Origin: CAIKKG01 sp037444725
GTDB taxonomy: Bacteria > Patescibacteriota > Minisyncoccia > UBA6257 > GWB1-50-10
Assembly: GCA_037444725.1 (NCBI GenBank)
Contig: JBBILW010000009.1
Location: forward strand, 1-23,632
Length of the DNA: 23,632 nt
Reading direction: 5' to 3'
In this document: positions 1 through 7,380 of the stretch, piece after piece
How positions within the stretch are numbered: the first letter of the stretch is position 1
Layout of the letters: each line of letters begins with the position of its first letter
The notes under the pieces: model-generated
Databases searched by the model: none
Told to the model about the DNA's origin: nothing
The model's input: the letters and a program-made list of their open reading frames with translations, nothing else
Translations under genes and position numbers: made by a program

Positions 1-1
1 A

Positions 2-1807
2 TTGAAGGAGACGACGAAGGCGCCGGTCATTTTTGACGAACGCCTGCGCGAAATCAATACGGGCGATTTGAACGGTCTTCCCGTGAAGGCGTATCATGAT
101 TTCTTTGCGACTCCCATCGAGAAATTTGTGAAGGCGCCGAAGAACGGAGAAACATTGACCGAGCTCCGCACGCGCGTGTTCCACTTTATCAAAGAGATGG
201 AGCGAAAGTATGAGCATAAAAAAATTGTGATTGTGGCGCACGAGGATACGCTCTGGCTCATGGCGAGCGTTATGCAGGGCTGGGATGACGAGGCGAGCAT
301 CGCAAAGAAAGAGGGGAAGGATGGTGCATATATCGCAATGGGCGAGTCACGCGAAGTCGCGTTCCGTTCGATTCCGAGGGACGAGACAGGACTCTTCGAT
401 TTGCATCGTCCTTATATCGATGCGGTGACATACCCGTGCGAGAAGTGCAGTGGTACTATGACGCGCATCCCCGAGGTGGCGGACGTGTGGTTTGATTCGG
501 GTGCGATGCCGTTTGCGCAGGCGCATTATCCGTTCGCGCAAAAGAAAGGAGCCGAAATCGATTTCCCCGCGGATTATATCTGCGAAGCAATGGATCAGAC
601 GCGTGGCTGGTTTTATACGCTTCTTGCGGTCTCAACGCTCATGAAACGCGGAGCGCCGTACAAGAACGTTATTTCTCTTGGTCTTGTGCTCGACAAGAAC
701 GGACAGAAGATGTCGAAATCGAAGGGCAACGTAGTAAGTCCGTGGGATATGATACAAAAACACGGCATCGATGCGGTCAGGTGGTATTTCTACACCCTTA
801 ACGCGCCCGGCGAAACGAAGAAGTTCGACGAGCTCGACGTGGCGAAAGTAACGCGTCAGTTCTTCACGCTCGTCTACAACTCATTCGTCTTCTTCAATCT
901 CTACAGCAACGCAAAATATATTCCTAAAGTCGCACCGAAGCCCGTCCACCTACTCGACAAGTGGGTGATGGCGCGTCTCAATGAAACGGTGCACCAAGCG
1001 ACCCAATCACTTGATGCGTATGACGTGGGCAGTGCCGCGCGCACCATTGAAGAGTTCGTGGGAGACTTTTCGCGCTGGTATATCCGCCGTTCGCGTCGCC
1101 GCTTGCAGAAGCCGGAATCAGAGCGTGAGTTTGCGGTCGTGTCGGGAGTCTATGGCTACGTACTCGTTTCCTTAGCGCGGCTCATGGCACCGTTTGCGCC
1201 GTTCTTTGCTGAGGGGCTGTACAAATCACTTTCGCAGAATGCGCGCGTTTCCGTGCATCTTGAGAATTGGCCTAAAGCGGAGAAGAAATTCATCGATAAG
1301 GAGCTCATTGAAGGAATGGCAGAGGTGCGCCTTGCGGCAAGCATCGCGCTCGCAAAGCGCGCGGAATCCGCGGTAAAGGTCCGCCAGCCGCTTGCGGAGT
1401 TGACGTTGAAGAGCGAGAAACTTAAGGGCAAGAAAGCGCTGCTTGAAATCTTGAAGGACGAAGTTAACGTGAAGAATATTGCCTTCAATAAGGAACAGGC
1501 AGAGGATGTGGTGCTTGATATGAATGTGACGCAGGAATTGCGGGAAGAGGGCTCGCTTCGTGAGATGGTACGCATGGTGCAGGATTTGCGCCAGGATGCG
1601 GGCTTCTCTCCGAAAGATATCATTGTGCTTCACGCCGAACTGCCTGAATCAATAGCGTTCGTGGTGCGCAAGAACGAGGAATTTGTGAAGCGAGAAGTGA
1701 ACGCGAAGGTTATCGAATTGAAGCGTGTTGAACACTTCAATGCGGAATTGAAAACAAAGCTCGACGGTCAGGATATCTGGCTCGCCGTGCGGAGAAAGGA
1801 GAAATAA
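2..1807 (+). CDS. ileS: Isoleucyl-tRNA synthetase, C-terminal part, with embedded histidine-phosphatase domain (5' truncated by window)
   Basis: Charges tRNA-Ile with isoleucine in the cytoplasm. The reading frame is open to the window edge, so the start lies upstream. Window residues about 130-250 are the second half of a class I IleRS catalytic core: DLHRPYID, a CEKC pair, PEVADVWFDSGAMPFAQ, DQTRGWFYTLL and KMSKS (236-240). The helical anticodon-binding region and a C-terminal domain of the DUF5915 type usual in eukaryote-like IleRS follow. Residues 1-95 are not synthetase-like. They read as the C-terminal half of a histidine phosphatase/phosphoglycerate mutase fold: FDERLREINTGDLNG, then NGETLTELRTR, then IVIVAHEDTLW with a candidate catalytic His80. 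No stop or start separates the two parts, so this is an in-frame domain insertion near the editing-domain border. IleRS identity is secure. The phosphatase call is family recognition without its N-terminal RHG motif, which would lie upstream of the window. Confidence 0.93.
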   Translation: MKETTKAPVIFDERLREINTGDLNGLPVKAYHDFFATPIEKFVKAPKNGETLTELRTRVFHFIKEMERKYEHKKIVIVAHEDTLWLMASVMQGWDDEASIAKKEGKDGAYIAMGESREVAFRSIPRDETGLFDLHRPYIDAVTYPCEKCSGTMTRIPEVADVWFDSGAMPFAQAHYPFAQKKGAEIDFPADYICEAMDQTRGWFYTLLAVSTLMKRGAPYKNVISLGLVLDKNGQKMSKSKGNVVSPWDMIQKHGIDAVRWYFYTLNAPGETKKFDELDVAKVTRQFFTLVYNSFVFFNLYSNAKYIPKVAPKPVHLLDKWVMARLNETVHQATQSLDAYDVGSAARTIEEFVGDFSRWYIRRSRRRLQKPESEREFAVVSGVYGYVLVSLARLMAPFAPFFAEGLYKSLSQNARVSVHLENWPKAEKKFIDKELIEGMAEVRLAASIALAKRAESAVKVRQPLAELTLKSEKLKGKKALLEILKDEVNVKNIAFNKEQAEDVVLDMNVTQELREEGSLREMVRMVQDLRQDAGFSPKDIIVLHAELPESIAFVVRKNEEFVKREVNAKVIELKRVEHFNAELKTKLDGQDIWLAVRRKEK

Positions 1808-1831
1808 TGCATTGATTTGAATGTGGAAATA

Positions 1832-1859
1832 AAAACACCGCTCTTGCGAGCGGTGTTTT
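1832..1859. terminator. Bidirectional terminator between ileS and trpS
   Basis: An 8-bp stem (CACCGCTC with GAGCGGTG) and a TTGC loop are flanked by A-run and T-run. It sits between the converging ileS and trpS stop codons and can serve both. Confidence 0.9.
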
Positions 1860-1861
1860 AG

Positions 1862-2857
1862 TTATTCTTCAAGACCCATTTTTTGCTTTGCAATGTGAAG
1901 TTTTGCTTCGGCTCTCTCGCGCGCCGCGGCGGCGCCACGTCTCAAGACCGCTTCTACGCCTGGCAGATCTTTCATAAGTTCTTTTTTCTTTGCTTGGAAC
2001 GGCGCAAGTTCAGCGATAATTACTTCCGCGAGGCCATGCTTGAAATCCGCATACCCTTTGCCTTTGTATTCTTTTACGATATCACTGATTTTATCTCCGT
2101 TCATTGCCGAGTAGAGCTCAAGAAGATTTGCGACTGCGGGACGTTTTTTTGCGTCGTACGCAATCGTGCTTTCCGAATCGGTGACGGCACTCATTACTTT
2201 TTTGCGGATAACGGACGGCTCGTCATCGATAAAGATGCAGCCAGCGGGGCGCGACTTCGACATCTTCTTTTCGGGGTCATCCAAACTCATGAGGCGGGGG
2301 ATAGAAGTCATCAACGGCTTCGGTTCGTAGAATATTTTGCCGTGCTTTTTGTTGAATTTTCGCGCCAACGTGCGGGTGAGTTCCAAGTGCTGGAGCTGAT
2401 CTTCTCCCACGGGCACTGCTTTTGCGTCGTAGAGCAAGATATCTGCGGCCATGAGAACGGGATAGCTGAAAAGACCTACGTTCGTGTTTTCGGGCATGTC
2501 TTCCGATTTATCCTTGAATTGCGTCATGCGGCGAAGCTCGCCGAAAGGAGTAATCGTGTTTAAAAGCCAGGCGAGTTCGGAATGCGCGGAAATTGCGGAT
2601 TGCTGGAAGATGACGGATTTGTCGGGGTCGACTCCTGCGGCGAGATAATCAAGCGCCACCTCCATGATTTGCTTTTGCTTTTCCTTCGCGTCGAAATCAA
2701 TCGTGATGGAATGGAGATCGGCGATGAAAAAATGGCACGCGTACTTGTTCGAGTTCTGAAGCTCTACAAAGTTCTTCAAGGCACCAAGGTAGTTGCCAAG
2801 ATGGAGTTTTCCAGTCGGTTGGACGCCGGAGACTATCACTTCCGCTTCTTTTTGCAT
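1862..2857 (-). CDS. trpS: Tryptophanyl-tRNA synthetase
   Basis: Activates tryptophan and loads it on tRNA-Trp. At 331 aa it has the normal length of a bacterial TrpRS. Class I signatures are complete: GVQPTGKLHLGN near the N-terminus (HIGH equivalent HLGN, residues 19-22), then GEDQLQHLELTR in the Trp/ATP-binding region, and KMSKS at 198-202 followed by the AVTDS segment typical of TrpRS. The gene converges on ileS and shares its terminator. Upstream lies the rnj terminator, so trpS probably has its own promoter. No clear Shine-Dalgarno sequence precedes the ATG, as for many genes here. No Trp-codon leader or T-box is visible in the short upstream gap. Confidence 0.97.
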   Translation of the reverse strand: MQKEAEVIVSGVQPTGKLHLGNYLGALKNFVELQNSNKYACHFFIADLHSITIDFDAKEKQKQIMEVALDYLAAGVDPDKSVIFQQSAISAHSELAWLLNTITPFGELRRMTQFKDKSEDMPENTNVGLFSYPVLMAADILLYDAKAVPVGEDQLQHLELTRTLARKFNKKHGKIFYEPKPLMTSIPRLMSLDDPEKKMSKSRPAGCIFIDDEPSVIRKKVMSAVTDSESTIAYDAKKRPAVANLLELYSAMNGDKISDIVKEYKGKGYADFKHGLAEVIIAELAPFQAKKKELMKDLPGVEAVLRRGAAAARERAEAKLHIAKQKMGLEE

Positions 2858-2889
2858 GATTACAGAATATCATGCGGGTTGGAGATAAA

Positions 2890-2926
2890 CAAAACACCGC
2901 CCCTCAGATTGAGGAGCGGCGTAATG
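2890..2926 (-). terminator. Terminator of rnj
   Basis: On the minus strand a GC-rich stem (about CGCCGCTCCTC with GAGGGGCGG) is followed by TGTTTTGTTT. It lies directly after the rnj stop codon and before trpS. Confidence 0.8.
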
Positions 2927-2935
2927 TTTCGCTGG

Positions 2936-4765
2936 CTAGATTTCGATGATAACGGGCAAAATCATCGGGCGGCGCTTCGTCTTGTTGAAGAGGAAGAGGC
3001 CGATCTGGTCCCTGATAAGGGTTTTGAGATAATCCGAGTCGAGGTTTTCCTTGTTGGGAATCCTTCCGATAATGCCGCGGATGCGCTTCCTGATTTCATC
3101 CAGGAGGCCCTGATGCTCCTTCAAGTAGATGAAGCCGCGGGAGATGATATCGGGGTTTTTAATGATGCGTCCGTCCGATTTTGCAATCGTCGTGATAATG
3201 ACCACCATGCCTTCCTGAGAAAGCGAGATGCGGTCGCGGAGCACCACTTCGCCGACATCGCCGACGCCCAAACCATCCACCATAACGTAATCTACGGGAA
3301 TGCGTTCCGCGGTCTGGCGCACTTCATCGGAATAAATTTCGACTACATGGCCGTTATCGGTGACAATCGCGTGATTCGGTGAAATGCCCAAAACTTCCTG
3401 CGCGTGTTTTGCGTTCCTCCAGCGCATGAAGTAATAGCCGTGAATAGGGAGGAAGTTCCTCGGTTTCACGAGGCGCATCACTTCTTTCAATTCCTCCTGA
3501 GGCGCGTGGCCTGAAGAGTGAATCGCAAGCATCTTGTGATGGAAGATGAGCGCGCCCTGGCGTGCCATTGAGTCGCGAAGCAACTGCACCGGCTTTTCGT
3601 TTCCCGGCACGATTGAGGACGAGAGCACGACGGTGTCTCCCGGCTTAATCTTCACCTGTTTGTGTTCGCCGCTTGCGATACGCATGAAGCTGCCTTTCGG
3701 CTCGCCCTGCGCACCCGTGCAGAGAATCATTACCTTGTTATCTTTGTGCTTGTGCAATTCCTCAAGCGGGATAATCGTATCCTTTTTGATGTGGATGTAG
3801 CCCAAGCTCTGTGCGATACCGAGGTTCGTCTTCATGGAGAGGCCGCTGATGGCAACCTTTCTGCCGAGCTCTTCGGCAATCTTTACGATTTCGCCGAGGC
3901 GGTCGATGAGCGATGCGAAAGTACCTACAAGAATGCGTCCTTCCGCTGCCGCGAAAATTTTGCGGAGCTCCGCTTCTACCACGCGCTCCGAGAGTGCGTA
4001 GCCCGGGGTTTCTGCGCCCGTTGAGTCGAGCATCAAAAGATTGATGCCCTCATCACCGACGCGCTTCCACGTATCGATGCCGCGGGGCGTTCCGTCTTCG
4101 TTGTAATCGAATTTGAATTCTCCGGGGTGCACGATGTTGCCGGCGGGCGTGCGGAAAATGATGCCGACGCCGTCCGGGATGTTGTGCGCCACATCGAAGA
4201 ACGTCGCCGAGAAATAGCGGCCGAGCTGGTGCGTTTCACCGCCCTTTACGAGCTGGAAACGGGGCTTCGGCGAGTTCGGGAAGTCATCCTGGCGCTTCAT
4301 AATGACCTCTTTCGAGATGAGCGTCGTGTAGATGGGCGGATTGCCGAGCTTTTCCAATACATACGGCAATGCGCCGATGTGGTCGTAGTGGCCGTGCGTA
4401 ATGACGATGGCCTTGATGTTCTTCCTCTTCTTTTCGAGGTAGGACACGTTCGGGATGATGCAGTCGACTCCCGGCGTATCCGTTTCCGGAAACTGGAGAC
4501 CGACGTCGATAATGATGATTTCGTCCTTGTATTCAAGGAACATCATGTTGCGTCCGATTTCGTCGAGACCGCCGAGCGCCACAAAGCGGACCGGCTCTTC
4601 ACCCTTGTGATGAGGGATGCGCGCTACCGCTGCGTGAGCAGCTTCGTGCTGAGTATGTGCGCGCGGGTTCCCGTGCGGACGCGCCGAATGAGGACGATGC
4701 CCCTCACGGCGCCTTCCATGCGACTCACCGACCTTTGACTGCGAGGTTCGCGTATGCGTAACCAT
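2936..4765 (-). CDS. rnj: Ribonuclease J, with a basic His/Arg-rich N-terminal extension
   Basis: Metallo-beta-lactamase/beta-CASP nuclease with 5'-3' exo- and endonuclease activity in mRNA decay and RNA maturation. The metal-binding motif HGHYDH is at residues 124-129. Before it lie FVALGGLDEIGRNM and IIDVGLQFPE. Beta-CASP motifs follow, including LMLDSTGAE, GTFAS, CTGAQGEP, HSSGHA and PIHGYY. The protein is 609 aa, about 50 longer than typical RNase J. The excess is residues 1-57, rich in His, Arg, Ser and Ala and probably disordered, possibly RNA-binding (inference). If the frame opened at a later start the extension would shrink, but there is no better in-frame ATG before the conserved domain. 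RNase Y is also encoded in this window, so this organism has the Gram-positive-style decay pair. No promoter is obvious between tRNA-Leu and rnj, so read-through from the tRNA-Leu promoter is possible. Confidence 0.96.
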   Translation of the reverse strand: MVTHTRTSQSKVGESHGRRREGHRPHSARPHGNPRAHTQHEAAHAAVARIPHHKGEEPVRFVALGGLDEIGRNMMFLEYKDEIIIIDVGLQFPETDTPGVDCIIPNVSYLEKKRKNIKAIVITHGHYDHIGALPYVLEKLGNPPIYTTLISKEVIMKRQDDFPNSPKPRFQLVKGGETHQLGRYFSATFFDVAHNIPDGVGIIFRTPAGNIVHPGEFKFDYNEDGTPRGIDTWKRVGDEGINLLMLDSTGAETPGYALSERVVEAELRKIFAAAEGRILVGTFASLIDRLGEIVKIAEELGRKVAISGLSMKTNLGIAQSLGYIHIKKDTIIPLEELHKHKDNKVMILCTGAQGEPKGSFMRIASGEHKQVKIKPGDTVVLSSSIVPGNEKPVQLLRDSMARQGALIFHHKMLAIHSSGHAPQEELKEVMRLVKPRNFLPIHGYYFMRWRNAKHAQEVLGISPNHAIVTDNGHVVEIYSDEVRQTAERIPVDYVMVDGLGVGDVGEVVLRDRISLSQEGMVVIITTIAKSDGRIIKNPDIISRGFIYLKEHQGLLDEIRKRIRGIIGRIPNKENLDSDYLKTLIRDQIGLFLFNKTKRRPMILPVIIEI

Positions 4766-4858
4766 AACTGTTGTTAGTTTTCACGTTGCCGCATTTCAAT
4801 TTCCTTTGCACCGAAATCGGAGAAACTGATTGAAAGGACACTGTCGAAAACCGATTAA

Positions 4859-4881
4859 TAAAAGCAAACAAAAATGCTTTT
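4859..4881 (-). terminator. Weak terminator after tRNA-Leu
   Basis: AAAAGCA pairs with TGCTTTT around an A/T-rich loop directly downstream of tRNA-Leu. The stem is short and AT-rich, so termination may be leaky into rnj. Confidence 0.5.
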
Positions 4882-4882
4882 G

Positions 4883-4966
4883 TGGGCAGGGCGGGACTTG
4901 AACCCGCAAGCCTGTGAGGGCATACGGCCCTGAACCGTACGTGTCTGCCAATTTCACCACCTGCCC
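4883..4966 (-). tRNA. tRNA-Leu (anticodon CAG)
   Basis: An 84-nt class II tRNA. The acceptor GGGCAGG pairs with CCTGCCC, with discriminator A. The anticodon stem TACGG/CCGTA encloses the loop TTCAGGG, giving CAG, which reads CTG. It has the long variable arm expected of Leu and a GCGGG/CCCGC T-stem. CCA is not encoded. No tRNA-tail element follows it, unlike Gly, Pro, Phe and His. Confidence 0.97.
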
Positions 4967-5013
4967 GGGAATGAAAGGTTTTTTCTAAATTAGGAGAGAA
5001 AACACTTGTACCT

Positions 5014-5043
5014 AGTATAGCTGAACCTTTGCATATTTGTCAA
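5014..5043 (-). promoter_or_regulatory. Sigma-70-type promoter of tRNA-Leu
   Basis: On the minus strand a consensus -35 TTGACA (5038-5043) is followed after 18 nt by -10 TATACT (5014-5019). Transcription would start about 40 nt before tRNA-Leu. Confidence 0.85.
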
Positions 5044-5058
5044 CCTGACCATTTTCCA

Positions 5059-6711
5059 CTATTTCAACACGCGCACAACCGCCACACTCCATTGTTCTAC
5101 ATCGCGGAATCTGTCTTCCGGTGCTGTGACGCGTCCCGGCGCAAAGCCTGCAAGCTGGGAGGTGTGTGCGTAGAAATACGGAAGCGAGAAGAGGAAAATC
5201 GAGGGCGCGTCGTTTTGAATGACGGTTTCAAGACGTGTAAGAGACTGTTCCTGGATGGCAGGATCGTTTTTTTGGCGCGTGAGCTCCATCAGGCGGTCCG
5301 CTTCGAGATTCTGGTAGAGCGAGAGATTGAGCCCCGGATAGAAGCGCTGTGATGAGTGCCAGAAAGGGAAGAGGTCGGCGGGATTTTCATAGATATTACC
5401 GAAGAGGAGCAGCTCATAATTTCTCGGCTTCAGATAATTGTTCGCGATTGCGTTCGGTTCTTCCGTGACGATGGTCACGTCCGCGATTCCCGCCGCTATC
5501 CAGTCTTCTTTAATGAGCTCCGCAGCTTTTTCCAAGAATGACATGTGTGGTACCACAAGCGTGAGCTTGATGTCTTTGGTTTTCAAGTTCGCAATCGTGC
5601 GCGCGGCGCCTACGGGGTCATACGCGGGAGTTGAAGAGGCACTTCCGAGCCACTGGGGAATCGTTGTGGTTCCGAGCGTGTCCTGTGGCTCGAATTTCAC
5701 AAGTCCTCTGAAGAGCGGGGACTCGATAACACCGCCGCGCCCTTTAAACGTTTCCGCAACGAGCTTGTCTTTGTTGATTGCTGCGTTTAATGCTTTGCGA
5801 AGATTCGCGTCCTTCAGCGTCGGATTGTTTACCGCATTCATAAATATCGCGTAATAACGCGGCATAGGGGCGGCTTCCATCACGACACGCGGCAGTTCCT
5901 GAATATCCGAACCTAATGGAAGCGTGCTGCCGAAGCCGTTTACACGGCGCAGACGGAAATCTTTAATAAGGTCGTCTTGCGTTGCGTAAAATTTGAACGA
6001 AAAGTTTTCGATATACGGACGCGTTCCGACATAATGTTCATTGACGGCGAGCCGGTACTCGGTGATAAAGCCGTCTTTGCGCTTTGCATACTGCGAAAAC
6101 TTGTACGGACCGTTACCAACGGGTTCGAGATTGTATTCTGAAAGATGCACGTTTTCTATCGGAATCGTGCCGAAGATGTGCTTCGGAATAAGGCGGGTCC
6201 GCTTCAAGTTTTCCGTGAAGAACACGTACGGCGTGGGAAGCGAGAATTTTACCTGCAGCTGGCTTAGGCGCTCAACGGTGATGCCTTGCCAGTCCTTCGC
6301 GAGCGGCGAGCGCGCGTCAGGGTCCTGAATCGTCTGTACAGTGAACACAATATCGTCGCTCGTGAGCGGCTTTGCGTCGTCCCATACAAGACCCTCCTTC
6401 AGTTTTACCGTGTACTCCCTGCCGTCGTCGGAAATTTTCCAATCGTCGAGCAATGAGAAGAGCGGGGCATAAACGAGTGCGCTCACATCCTTGTCGGCCT
6501 GATTTTCAGAGAGGACCGGATTCACCATGATGGGCTGCCCGATTACGCCTTCCGCATACGAGCCTCCCGCAATCGGCACGTACGCGCTTTTCTCTTCTAC
6601 AGTGACAAAAGCAAATGCCGCAAGCGCGACAGCAAATGCGAAGAATGCGATGCTGAGCGCCTTTCGTTCATCGCGCGTGAGCGCCTTTAGTACAAGTTTG
6701 ATAGTTTGCAT
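5059..6711 (-). CDS. Peptide ABC transporter substrate-binding protein (SBP_bac_5 / OppA type), membrane-anchored
   Basis: Extracytoplasmic solute-binding protein of the oligopeptide/dipeptide family, 550 aa. Residues about 18-40 form one hydrophobic segment (IAFFAFAVALAAFAFVTV) after a basic start. There is no lipobox Cys, so it is probably an uncleaved N-terminal anchor. The mature part has family landmarks: GQPIMVNPVLSENQADKDVSALVY, the LKEGLVWDDAKPLTSDDIVFT motif region (about 110-130), and NAAINKDKLV. No OppBCDF permease or ATPase gene is adjacent. The gene stands alone between tRNA-Leu and a secG terminator. It may work with a distant transporter or as a stand-alone peptide or heme scavenger (inference). 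Confidence in the family is high; the substrate is unknown. Confidence 0.93.
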   Translation of the reverse strand: MQTIKLVLKALTRDERKALSIAFFAFAVALAAFAFVTVEEKSAYVPIAGGSYAEGVIGQPIMVNPVLSENQADKDVSALVYAPLFSLLDDWKISDDGREYTVKLKEGLVWDDAKPLTSDDIVFTVQTIQDPDARSPLAKDWQGITVERLSQLQVKFSLPTPYVFFTENLKRTRLIPKHIFGTIPIENVHLSEYNLEPVGNGPYKFSQYAKRKDGFITEYRLAVNEHYVGTRPYIENFSFKFYATQDDLIKDFRLRRVNGFGSTLPLGSDIQELPRVVMEAAPMPRYYAIFMNAVNNPTLKDANLRKALNAAINKDKLVAETFKGRGGVIESPLFRGLVKFEPQDTLGTTTIPQWLGSASSTPAYDPVGAARTIANLKTKDIKLTLVVPHMSFLEKAAELIKEDWIAAGIADVTIVTEEPNAIANNYLKPRNYELLLFGNIYENPADLFPFWHSSQRFYPGLNLSLYQNLEADRLMELTRQKNDPAIQEQSLTRLETVIQNDAPSIFLFSLPYFYAHTSQLAGFAPGRVTAPEDRFRDVEQWSVAVVRVLK

Positions 6712-6737
6712 GGAGTACGGATATTCCCAATGATACC

Positions 6738-6770
6738 AAAAACCGCCCCGTATTTCGAGGCGGCTTTTTA
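6738..6770 (-). terminator. Terminator after secG
   Basis: A GC-rich stem (GCCGCCTCG with CGGGGCGGT on the minus strand) carries flanking A and T runs. It closes the gpmI-secG operon. Confidence 0.88.
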
Positions 6771-6773
6771 GAG

Positions 6774-7001
6774 TTAGAATTTCGGATACGCGAGGCTTAC
6801 GACTGCAAGCGCTGCGAAGAGAACGGCGACCACTATCGTTGCCCAGAAGATAACTTTCTCAAGTCCGCGGCGCGTCTGGTAAGAGCCGCCCTCGGTTCCT
6901 CCGAAGAGTCCTCCCGCTCCCGATGAGCGTTCCTGAATCAGCACGAGGCCGATCAACACCACTGAGAGCACCAACTGCGCGATTACGATTATTGTGTTCA
7001 T
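6774..7001 (-). CDS. secG: Preprotein translocase subunit SecG
   Basis: Small accessory subunit of the SecYEG channel. The 75-aa product has two hydrophobic helices (about 4-22 and 50-71) joined by the family's Gly-rich loop, ERSSGAGGLFGGTEG, preceded by VLIQ. It starts 3 nt after the stop of the upstream holin-like gene and is the last gene of the gpmI operon. Confidence 0.95.
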   Translation of the reverse strand: MNTIIVIAQLVLSVVLIGLVLIQERSSGAGGLFGGTEGGSYQTRRGLEKVIFWATIVVAVLFAALAVVSLAYPKF

Positions 7002-7004
7002 AAA

Positions 7005-7373
7005 TTATTCCTTATAGACCCAGCGCCCCGAGAGCGCGAGCACCACGTTCACTGCTGTTACGATAAGCGTACCGTAGAGCAGCGGCATGTACCCTTGGAT
7101 TGTAAGGGGAGTCGAGAAAAAGTCAAGAATTCCAAGCGTTAATGCATTAATGACAATCGAGAAAAGTCCGAAGGTCAGAAGAATGAGCGGACCGAAGAAG
7201 AGTTTCAAAATCGGTTTCACCAAGAGATTAATGGCGGTTAAAATCGCCGCCGCTTCTATCATCGCGATAAAATCGCCCGAAAAGGTGAAGCCCACGACGA
7301 GCGAGGCAGCCGCGTAGAGCGCGATGGTGTTTGAGAAGACGTGGAAGATGATTTCACCGAGCAATTTTCTCAT
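7005..7373 (-). CDS. Small four-helix membrane protein, phage-holin-family-like (PF04020 type)
   Basis: A 122-aa product with four hydrophobic segments (about 10-30, 34-58, 60-85 and 92-116). The pattern of GFTFSGDFIAMIEAAAILTAINLLVKPILKL, then LTFGLFSIVINALTLGILDFF, matches the widespread bacterial family annotated as phage holin family protein (PF04020, YvlD-like). Despite that name it is usually a chromosomal membrane protein of unknown role. It lies 7 nt after gpmI and 3 nt before secG, so it is co-transcribed with both. There is no lysin or other phage gene nearby, so a lysis role is unlikely. Confidence 0.9.
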   Translation of the reverse strand: MRKLLGEIIFHVFSNTIALYAAASLVVGFTFSGDFIAMIEAAAILTAINLLVKPILKLFFGPLILLTFGLFSIVINALTLGILDFFSTPLTIQGYMPLLYGTLIVTAVNVVLALSGRWVYKE

Positions 7374-7380
7374 GGGTTTA

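Noticed and set aside
1883..2563. Long plus-strand frames opposite trpS, rnj, gpmI and the cysteine desulfurase
   Set aside because: Shadows of conserved genes on the other strand, caused by codon bias.
7005..7373. Prophage remnant suggested by the holin family name
   Set aside because: The gene is in a housekeeping operon and no phage genes are near.
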